NCBI RefSeq assembly: GCF_000331515.1
Contig: NZ_AMZO01000004.1
Coordinates: forward strand, 58,429 to 122,428
Length of the DNA stretch: 64,000 nt
Source of the DNA: Photobacterium marinum
Lineage (GTDB): Bacteria > Pseudomonadota > Gammaproteobacteria > Enterobacterales > Vibrionaceae
Direction: 5' to 3'
Below are positions 57,437 to 64,000 of this stretch, one piece after another. The translations under genes were made by a program, and so were the position numbers. Under the pieces are notes generated by a model. The model was not told the DNA's origin and ran no database searches. It was given only the letters and a program-made list of their open reading frames with translations. How positions within the stretch are numbered: the stretch's first letter is position 1; each line of letters begins with the position of its first letter.

Positions 57437-59320
57437 TTAAACTTTAAAGCGCTCGACATCCCGGCGCATGGTCTCTGCTGAGTTGTTCATTTCGAGGCTG
57501 CTCTGGCTGACCTGGGCTGTCTGTTCTGCCAGGTGATCCGAGGCTTCTTTGATTGCCTGGGTATTACGGCTGATATCTTCGCTGACCGCACGCTGTTCTT
57601 CTGCGGCGCTGGCGATATGGGTTGCCATATCTGATATCTCTGTAATTGATTGGGTGATTTGCGTCAGGCTGTCATTGGCAGCTTCTGCATATCCCACGCT
57701 CTGCTCAGCCAGCTCATTACTGGTTTGCATGCTATCAACTGCTTGCTGGGTGTTTTGCTGCAGGGTTTCAATCATGCTGCGGATTTCTTCCGTAGAATCA
57801 TGCGTACGTTGACTCAGTACCCGGACTTCGTCGGCAACCACGGCAAAGCCGCGGCCTTGTTCACCTGCACGGGCTGCCTCAATGGCGGCGTTCAGTGCCA
57901 GCAGGTTGGTCTGCTCAGCGATGCCCTGAATCGTTGACAGGATCTGATTGATACCTTGGGCATTGTTTTCCAGCTCGTGGATAACATTCGCGGCATCCTG
58001 GACCTGATTTGCCAGTGAGGTAATAGCATCACGGTTCTGACCGATCACTTCCTGACCTTGATCACAAGCAGCGGTTGAAGCCTGAGCGGCAGAGGCGGTC
58101 ATTTCCGCATGATTGGCAACTTCACCGGAAGTGGCTGACATTTCGTGGATTGCTGTTGCAATCTGGTTGACGTCGTTTTGCTGATCGGCAACACGAGCTG
58201 AAGCCTGACTGCTTTGCTGAGCTGAGCGCTCAGCATGCTGGCTTAAGGTTCCTGAATGGTTGACGACACCTTTGATCATGGTCTGTAACTGGGCCAGGAA
58301 GCGGTTCATGTTTTCTGCCAGCTCACCAATTTCGTCCATACGCTTGATTTCAATACGCTGGGTCAAATCACCACTGCCCTGAGCAAGTTGGCTGACCGAC
58401 TGGTTCAGCACTGTCAGCGGGCGCAGCAGGTTGTTGATAATAAAGGTTGCTACGGCGGCAATGACGATATACAGCAGAACAGAAGCAAATAGGACAAATT
58501 TCACCTGCTCGCCGATAGAAGCGTATGCCAGATCTTTGTCTTCAACCAGCGCCAGGGTCCAGTCTGTGCCCGGAACTGGTGTCGCGTAGATAAGTTTCTC
58601 CCGGTTGTCGCCATCGAACTCAATGGTGTGGATAGCTTGTTCGCTCTGAAGCTGGCTGAATAAGGCTGGTGTCAGTTCACCGTCAAGCTCAGTGATAGGT
58701 TTCTGGCTCAGTTTTTCGTCGCGATAAGCCACAATATTGTTGTTACCGTCGATCAGCAATGCAAAGCCGTTGTTATCCAGCTTGAGGTTCAGGATTTGGT
58801 CGATGATGTGGGTAACGGTCAAATCGGCAGCCAGAACCCCACGTTTGCGACCATCAAAGGCTTTAGCAAAGCTCACTACAATACTGCCGTCAAAGTCCTG
58901 ATACGGTTCAGTCAACACCAGATTACCGGCGCTGATGGCATCTTTGTACCAAGGGCGGGTACGGGGATCATAGTCACTTGGCCAGTCTTCCGTTTTATCG
59001 CCGTAAGCGATGCTGCCATCGGCAAAACCGGCATAAACAGACAGGAACTGACCGGCGCGTTTGGTCAGCAGGAGTTCACGATCCACATTGGGTTCGTTGG
59101 CGATCAGCGATTCATTCGCCAGCATCATCTCGCTGCGGGTTTTGAGCCAGTCAGTAATATAGCGGCTGGTGGCCTCGCTGATATTTTGCATCTGGCTGCT
59201 TATTTCTGAGGTGGTTTCCTGTTTTAACTGGTTGATGGATATCCAAGCCTGAACTGCGCTGACAGAGGCAATAATTACTGCTATTGCGATCTGTATTTTG
59301 AGTTTGATCGTGTATTTCAT
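57437..59320 (-). CDS. Methyl-accepting chemotaxis protein with dCache domain
   Basis: 627 residues. Membrane helix 1 (9-29), a large periplasmic double-Cache domain (about 35-275), membrane helix 2 (278-300), HAMP (about 300-355), and a signalling domain with [20 protein letters not shown] and [20 protein letters not shown]. The Cache segment [14 protein letters not shown] followed by LTEPYQDF and VLAADLTV fits the pattern known for amino-acid-binding dCache receptors (Tyr, Arg, Trp-Tyr, Tyr, Asp). Amino acid sensing is inference. Confidence 0.94.
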   Translation of the reverse strand: MKYTIKLKIQIAIAVIIASVSAVQAWISINQLKQETTSEISSQMQNISEATSRYITDWLKTRSEMMLANESLIANEPNVDRELLLTKRAGQFLSVYAGFADGSIAYGDKTEDWPSDYDPRTRPWYKDAISAGNLVLTEPYQDFDGSIVVSFAKAFDGRKRGVLAADLTVTHIIDQILNLKLDNNGFALLIDGNNNIVAYRDEKLSQKPITELDGELTPALFSQLQSEQAIHTIEFDGDNREKLIYATPVPGTDWTLALVEDKDLAYASIGEQVKFVLFASVLLYIVIAAVATFIINNLLRPLTVLNQSVSQLAQGSGDLTQRIEIKRMDEIGELAENMNRFLAQLQTMIKGVVNHSGTLSQHAERSAQQSSQASARVADQQNDVNQIATAIHEMSATSGEVANHAEMTASAAQASTAACDQGQEVIGQNRDAITSLANQVQDAANVIHELENNAQGINQILSTIQGIAEQTNLLALNAAIEAARAGEQGRGFAVVADEVRVLSQRTHDSTEEIRSMIETLQQNTQQAVDSMQTSNELAEQSVGYAEAANDSLTQITQSITEISDMATHIASAAEEQRAVSEDISRNTQAIKEASDHLAEQTAQVSQSSLEMNNSAETMRRDVERFKV

Positions 59321-59479
59321 CGAGGTTCTCGCGTTCTACCGTATTGTTGTTGTTATCGGCATGATGATTAAAGATTAGGTATGAACTGCTTAATTTATCG
59401 GCAGTGAGTGGTTAATCATTAGCGATATTGGTTGGGAAAAGTGTGACCTTGCTACCAAATGGGGAGAAAGGCCACATTC

Positions 59480-59514
59480 AGAAAATTCCGCAGAGGTATC
59501 CCTTACCTCTGCGG
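59480..59514 (-). terminator. Rho-independent terminator of the DASS transporter gene
   Basis: On the minus strand, CCGCAGAGGTA / TACCTCTGCGG with a 5-base loop, then AATTTTC, 17 bp after the stop. Confidence 0.85.
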
Positions 59515-59530
59515 AAGTGGTTGGTCGGAA

Positions 59531-60946
59531 TCAGGTCAGTATCATGGCACCGATATACAGCACAATCAGACCCATAATACCGATAATGACCCCGGCTTTG
59601 GCCATATCTTTGCTTTCGATAAGACCGGTGGAATAAGCCAGTGAGTTAGGTGGCGTTGATACCGGTAGGATCATGCCCAGCGATGCTGAGAAGGCGACCA
59701 CAATTAACACGCCTTGCAGGCCTCCCAGTGAAGCCAGGCTTTCCATTGAGGCAGCAACGGCAGCAGCGATTGGCATCAACAGGTTGGCGGTGGCGGTATT
59801 CGACATGAAGTTTGCCATTAGCCAGCAGATCAGCGACAGGGTCAGAACCACGGCGATAGGCGACAGGCTGTTATAGTCGATCGCATGGGCTAGGGCTGCT
59901 GCCAGGCCAGTTTTATCCAGGCCCAGGCCGATAGCGATACCACCGGCAACCAGCCAGAGTACATCCCAGTTGATCAGTTTCAGCTCTTCTTTACCCATGA
60001 TCCCGGTTAGGGTGAATACCGCCAATGGGATGATGGAGACAACATAGGTATTCATACCGTGCAGGGCGGTGGTCATCCACAGAATTATGGTCAGGGCAAA
60101 GGTGACATAGACCACCATGGCCTGCCATCCGGTCTGGAATGAACCGTCAAGTTTGAGGTGCATCTGATCCTGAGTTGAGGGAAACAGTTTTTGTAGCAGC
60201 CACCAGGCAAATGCCAGCTGAAGGACGACAAATGGCAGGCCAAATACCATCCAGCCCAGGAAGCTGATACTGTGTTCGCCGGTCAGGTATTGCAGCGCAA
60301 TGGCATTCGGTGGCGTACCGATAGGCGTGGCAATACCACCGGTATTGGCGGCAATCGGAATACATAGCACCAGTGCTTTGATGCCGGTATCACCTTTAGG
60401 TACAGAAGCTACGATCGGGGCCAGAAGGGCCAGCATCATGACTGTGGTGGCGGTATTGGACATAAACATTGAGAACACCGCAGTGATCAGCATCAGCCCC
60501 AGCATGATGAACCTGGGTTGGGTGCCGAACGGTTTGAGCAGGACTCGGGCCAGGTTGTTATCCAGTTCATATTTGGAAGCGGCAATCGCTAGGGCAAAAC
60601 CACCCATAAACAGGATGATAATAGGTGATGAAAAGGCGCCGAAGATATCTGTGTACTTGAGCATCTCACCTAAATCATGTCCGCTTGGCGGGCTGCGGAA
60701 CAGGTGCAGCCCTTTATCGGAGATCATGATGAGCTCGAGGGCAATGATTAAGATGGAAGTAGCGAAAACGGGAACAGGTTCAAGGACCCAGAGAAGAGCA
60801 GCGAGAGCAAAGATGGCAAGCAGCCGGTGTTGGATAAGTGTCAGCCCCTCTATCGGTATGATGTCGATGGGGAGCATCAAAATACCGAGCGGGATCCCGA
60901 AAGCGATCAGCAGCTTAAAAAGCTGAGCAATGGATATCTTCTTCAT
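59531..60946 (-). CDS. DASS-family sodium/dicarboxylate (SLC13-type) transporter
   Basis: 471 residues, about 11 membrane helices. Both SNT substrate/sodium motifs are present: FMSNTATTVMMLALLAPIV and NFMSNTATANLLMPIAAAV, each followed by the paired TP-type loop (GIATPIGTPPNAIAL and ILPVSTPPNSLAYS). These are the inverted-repeat hallmarks of the family that imports succinate, malate, fumarate or citrate with Na+. The exact substrate is not clear. It adds a second dicarboxylate importer besides DcuA. Confidence 0.92.
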   Translation of the reverse strand: MKKISIAQLFKLLIAFGIPLGILMLPIDIIPIEGLTLIQHRLLAIFALAALLWVLEPVPVFATSILIIALELIMISDKGLHLFRSPPSGHDLGEMLKYTDIFGAFSSPIIILFMGGFALAIAASKYELDNNLARVLLKPFGTQPRFIMLGLMLITAVFSMFMSNTATTVMMLALLAPIVASVPKGDTGIKALVLCIPIAANTGGIATPIGTPPNAIALQYLTGEHSISFLGWMVFGLPFVVLQLAFAWWLLQKLFPSTQDQMHLKLDGSFQTGWQAMVVYVTFALTIILWMTTALHGMNTYVVSIIPLAVFTLTGIMGKEELKLINWDVLWLVAGGIAIGLGLDKTGLAAALAHAIDYNSLSPIAVVLTLSLICWLMANFMSNTATANLLMPIAAAVAASMESLASLGGLQGVLIVVAFSASLGMILPVSTPPNSLAYSTGLIESKDMAKAGVIIGIMGLIVLYIGAMILT

Positions 60947-61043
60947 AGTATGTCGTATGTCGGTTTGCTTGTAGTTATAGACTATTCATCAGCATACTAT
61001 TTGAGCGGCGAAAATTTCCTCGGTATGGTCAATTTTTTTTATC

Positions 61044-61071
61044 AAAAAAGGGGCTGAAACAGCCCCTTTTA
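61044..61071 (-). terminator. Rho-independent terminator of rsgA-psd
   Basis: On the minus strand, AAAAGGGGCTG / CAGCCCCTTTT with loop TTT, then TT, 18 bp after the psd stop. Confidence 0.9.
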
Positions 61072-61089
61072 TTCAAAAATGTTAAGTGG

Positions 61090-61971
61090 TTACGCTTCTG
61101 CATCACCCGGTTGTTTCAGCTCTGCATATGGCTGGCCCATGCGGGTTGGCTGATCCGGTTTCATGTCTTCAACGAAGCGGATGGCTTCTTTCGGGAACAG
61201 GTTGATTACCGTAGAGCCCAGCTTGAAGCGGCCCATCTCTTCGCCTTTCTTCAAGACAACGGCCTGATCACCTTCTGCCGGGTAATTCCAGCGGCGGACT
61301 TCCGGTCCGGTTGGCGGTGTTACTGTACCAGCCCATACCGTTTCGATGCTGCCGACGATCGTTGCGCCAACCAGTACCTGAGCAACAGGGCCATGCGCCG
61401 TATCAAAGATACATACCACACGTTCGTTGCGGGCAAACAGGTTCGGAACGTTCTTCGCTGTCAGCGGGTTAACCGAGAACAGATCGCCCGGAATGTAGAT
61501 CATCTGGCGCAGAGTGCCGTCACATGGCATGTGAACACGGTGATAGTCGCGTGGCGACAGGTAAAGGGTCGCAAAATCACCGTCTTTGAATTCTTCAGCC
61601 AGTTCTTCATCACCGCCCAATAGCTCAACGGCGTCAAAGTAGTGGCCTTTAGCCTGGAACAGGCGGCCTTCTTTGATCGGACCAAGCTGGCTGACGCAGG
61701 CATCTGCCGGGTGGGAAATGATATTGGCATCGTCGTTGATTGGACGAGCGCCGTCTTTCAGCTCGCGGACAAAGAAATCATTAAAGGTCGCATATGCCGC
61801 AGGATCCGGGTTGCGAGCTTCAGCCATATCAACTTTGTAGCGGCCGATGAACCAGCGAATAACGGCTGTGGTCAGCATGCCGGCTTTAAGTGAAGCGAGT
61901 TTGCCTGCCAGACGGGTCAGAGCATGTTTCGGCGCGCAGTACTGCAGACCGATTTTGAGATTATCGTGCAC
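61090..61971 (-). CDS. psd: Phosphatidylserine decarboxylase proenzyme
   Basis: About 293 residues from the GTG at 61971, which aligns with the E. coli start and has GGAAAA upstream; a TTG at 61995 is an alternative. Converts phosphatidylserine to phosphatidylethanolamine in the inner membrane. The self-cleavage motif LGST is present in [13 protein letters not shown]; the new N-terminal serine becomes the pyruvoyl cofactor. Family blocks [20 protein letters not shown] and [20 protein letters not shown]. rsgA lies upstream on the same strand (156 bp) as usual in gammaproteobacteria. Confidence 0.95.
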   Translation of the reverse strand: MHDNLKIGLQYCAPKHALTRLAGKLASLKAGMLTTAVIRWFIGRYKVDMAEARNPDPAAYATFNDFFVRELKDGARPINDDANIISHPADACVSQLGPIKEGRLFQAKGHYFDAVELLGGDEELAEEFKDGDFATLYLSPRDYHRVHMPCDGTLRQMIYIPGDLFSVNPLTAKNVPNLFARNERVVCIFDTAHGPVAQVLVGATIVGSIETVWAGTVTPPTGPEVRRWNYPAEGDQAVVLKKGEEMGRFKLGSTVINLFPKEAIRFVEDMKPDQPTRMGQPYAELKQPGDAEA

Positions 61972-62127
61972 GGTATGTTTTCCAGAAAGTCTCAACTAAT
62001 CAACAACTTGGTCACTCTTATAACATTCTAAGAATAACCCGAACAAATAATAATACCTAAATTAGTGAGGAAAGTCAGTGATTGGTGGTGGGAGGAGTCC
62101 TCCCCTTAGTATAGGGGAGGCTCGGGA

Positions 62128-63180
62128 TTATTCGGGCTTGTTGCGGGAAAACTGACGGTTAGCGACGTTTTCCGACATGCTCTCGATGATCCTGTGATAG
62201 CTCTCGTAGCGTTCCTGGCTGATTTTGCCTTCTTCGACGGCTTCGCGGATCAGACAGCCGGGATCGTTGCCGTGCTTACAGTCTCGGAATTTGCAGCCGC
62301 CAAGGTATTCACGGAACTCAACAAAAGCTTCAGTAACCTGTTCCGGTTCCAGATGCCAGAGGCCAAATTCACGTACTCCGGGAGAGTCGATCAGGTCACC
62401 GCCTTCAGGGAAGTGGTACAGGCGAGCTGCTGTGGTCGTGTGCTGACCAAGGCCTGAGTTTTCTGATACATCACCGATTTCGGCGTCTACTTCCGGCATC
62501 AGTGCATTGACCATACTGGATTTACCCACACCAGACTGGCCAGCAAAGATAGTAACGTGATCTTTGAGATCTTCTTTCAGTTGATCCATTCCTTCGCCGG
62601 TATCGGTACTGACAAAGCGAAGTTGGTAACCGATATCCTGATAGAGCGACAGCGTCTGTTCAACCTGTTGACGGTTTTCATCATCCAGTAAATCAACTTT
62701 ATTGAGAACAATCAGCGGTTCAATACCAACTGTTTCCGCAGCAATCAGATAACGGTCAATGATGTTGAGTGACAGCTCGGGAACAACGGCCGATACGATA
62801 ATGATTCGGTTGACGTTCGCGGCAACGGCTTTAACGCCATCGTAGTAGTCTGGGCGGGTTAGCATGGATTCACGTTCATGCACGGCTTCCACCACACCTG
62901 CGATCCCCTGCAGGGCTTCAACACCGGGGCGCCAGACGACACGGTCACCGGATACCAGGCTCTGGATGCTTCGGCGCAGGTTGCAGCGGTGGATGATGCC
63001 TGTTTCTGGATCTTCGACATCGGCATGTTGGCCGAAGCGGGTGATCACCAGGCCCTCACGGGCGGACTCCAGCAGGGCTTCATCCCACTGTACGTCATCT
63101 TTATCACGACGTAGTCGTTTGTTTTGGTTAGAGCGCACTCGGCGGCTCTGACCTTTAGTCAGCTTTTTCTTTTTTGCCAC
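62128..63180 (-). CDS. rsgA: Small-subunit biogenesis GTPase RsgA
   Basis: 350 residues. Circularly permuted GTPase: G4 ([10 protein letters not shown]) comes first, then G1 ([16 protein letters not shown]) and G3 ([12 protein letters not shown]). N-terminal OB fold after a Lys/Arg-rich tail ([20 protein letters not shown]); C-terminal zinc finger in [16 protein letters not shown]. It helps late 30S subunit maturation. It is divergent from orn, with 133 bp between the starts, as in E. coli. Confidence 0.96.
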   Translation of the reverse strand: MAKKKKLTKGQSRRVRSNQNKRLRRDKDDVQWDEALLESAREGLVITRFGQHADVEDPETGIIHRCNLRRSIQSLVSGDRVVWRPGVEALQGIAGVVEAVHERESMLTRPDYYDGVKAVAANVNRIIIVSAVVPELSLNIIDRYLIAAETVGIEPLIVLNKVDLLDDENRQQVEQTLSLYQDIGYQLRFVSTDTGEGMDQLKEDLKDHVTIFAGQSGVGKSSMVNALMPEVDAEIGDVSENSGLGQHTTTAARLYHFPEGGDLIDSPGVREFGLWHLEPEQVTEAFVEFREYLGGCKFRDCKHGNDPGCLIREAVEEGKISQERYESYHRIIESMSENVANRQFSRNKPE

Positions 63181-63313
63181 AAGAATATCGTTCAGTTTGG
63201 TTGGCTTACGGTAATATATCCACTGGATTAATTATCTGGGCCGATTGGGATTCAGATAATGATTCCGTTTGGTATTATCATACATGGTTTACTCACAAAA
63301 TAGGCAATATCCA

Positions 63314-63865
63314 ATGACAATCAGCGATCAGAACTTAATTTGGATCGATCTGGAGATGACCGGCTTGGATCCGGAAACGCACCAAATTATTGAAATTGCA
63401 ACCATAGTGACGGATGCACAGCTAAATATTCTGGCTGAAGGTCCGGTGCTGGCAATTCATCAGCCGGAAGCTGAATTGGCAAAAATGGATGAATGGTGCA
63501 CGACAACCCATACCAACAGCGGATTGGTTGAGCGGGTTCGTCAGAGCAATATTGATGAAGGAGAAGCTGTTCGCCAGACGATCGCCTTCCTAGAGCAGTG
63601 GGTACCGAAAGGCGCGTCACCAATCTGTGGTAACAGCATCGGTCAGGATCGTCGTTTTCTTTATAAACATATGCCTGAGCTGGAGCAGTATTTCCACTAT
63701 CGCTACTTGGATGTCAGTACGTTGAAAGAGCTTACCCGTCGCTGGAAACCTGAGTTGTTATCCGGCTTCAATAAGAAGGGCAGCCATTTGGCGTTGGATG
63801 ATATTCGTGATTCGATCGCTGAATTACGCTATTATCGTGAACATATTTTCAATATTTGGTTGTAA
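63314..63865 (+). CDS. orn: Oligoribonuclease Orn
   Basis: 183 residues from the ATG at 63314; an upstream in-frame ATG at 63269 would add 15 residues unlike other Orn proteins. DEDDh 3'-5' exonuclease that degrades short RNAs and pGpG. Catalytic residues in [34 protein letters not shown] and [11 protein letters not shown] (His and Asp). The conserved [18 protein letters not shown] is present. pGpG removal links it loosely to c-di-GMP signalling, cf. the GGDEF protein at 27781. Confidence 0.96.
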   Translation: MTISDQNLIWIDLEMTGLDPETHQIIEIATIVTDAQLNILAEGPVLAIHQPEAELAKMDEWCTTTHTNSGLVERVRQSNIDEGEAVRQTIAFLEQWVPKGASPICGNSIGQDRRFLYKHMPELEQYFHYRYLDVSTLKELTRRWKPELLSGFNKKGSHLALDDIRDSIAELRYYREHIFNIWL

Positions 63866-63910
63866 AATAAGCGTTTGCAGGGAAATTTGCGGTTTTTGTT
63901 TTTGGAACTA

Positions 63911-63938
63911 TTGCATCCGTAAATTTTCCTCGTATAAT
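63911..63938 (+). promoter_or_regulatory. Sigma-70 promoter of the initiator tRNA gene
   Basis: TTGCAT, 16 bases, then TATAAT, followed by a G/C-rich start region (GCGCAGCC) like stringent-controlled stable RNA promoters. It is 50 bp before the tRNA gene. Confidence 0.8.
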
Positions 63939-63987
63939 GCGCAGCCTCGAAGGCAGTTATCCTTTTAACTGTTTTTGCTAATACGGA

Positions 63988-64000
63988 CGCGGGGTGGAGC
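63988..64000 (+). tRNA. tRNA-fMet (CAT), 5' end only
   Basis: The last 13 bases, CGCGGGGTGGAGC, are the 5' end of a bacterial initiator tRNA, including the unpaired first C. The rest is outside the window. The strong promoter upstream supports the call. Confidence 0.82.

Overview
The window reads as a stretch of the main chromosome of a Vibrionaceae bacterium, most likely a Photobacterium. Three things point there: a complete Flag-2/lateral flagellar gene order, the neighbourhood of CrbR-like regulator, acetate-type symporter, GGDEF protein, dsbD, dcuA-aspA, fxsA and groESL as found in Vibrio, and a periplasmic broad-specificity racemase of the BsrV type. The species is inference; no rRNA gene is present.

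Region 1 (1-22450) is the distal half of a lateral flagellar locus. It runs fliI (3' part)-fliJ, the opposed flgA-flgM-flgN, then flgBCDEFGHIJKL and a LafW-like protein from a sigma-54-type promoter, the flagellin lafA with its own leader and terminator, and fliD-fliS-lafD-fliK-fliL-lafS-lafT-lafU-fliB from a second sigma-54-type promoter. It encodes rod, hook, rings, junction proteins, filament, cap, chaperones, a dedicated sigma-28, a proton-type stator and a flagellin lysine methylase. FlgJ lacks a muramidase domain.

Region 2 (22450-24670) is a two-gene cassette that looks like a plasmid ParM actin plus an enlarged ParR-like partner, preceded by a cluster of palindromes. It is the clearest foreign-looking gene set.

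Region 3 (24700-39996) is metabolic and stress core genome: a two-subunit Na+/solute symporter with a CrbR-like response regulator, a GGDEF protein with an altered signature (GSDEF), dsbD, a LysR regulator, dcuA-aspA for anaerobic aspartate/fumarate use, fxsA, a MATE exporter, and groES-groEL behind a sigma-32-type promoter.

Region 4 (39993-43990) is the most unusual part. A roughly 3-kb group II intron with a reverse transcriptase/maturase/HNH protein sits in the groEL stop codon. Downstream come a 107-bp hairpin repeat, the groEL terminator, a 7-bp tandem repeat (seven copies), a 14-bp doublet, and four degenerate tandem units of about 176 bp with no coding capacity. I cannot assign a function to that array.

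Region 5 (43990-64000) is core genome again: mgtC-like, rimK, bsrV, a chemoreceptor, the EF-P set (epmB, efp and, further on, epmA) flanking an unrecognised lipoprotein and frdABCD, a second chemoreceptor, a DASS dicarboxylate transporter, psd, rsgA, orn, and the first bases of an initiator tRNA gene behind a strong promoter. Exact intron ends, several start codons and all promoters are read by eye and unverified.
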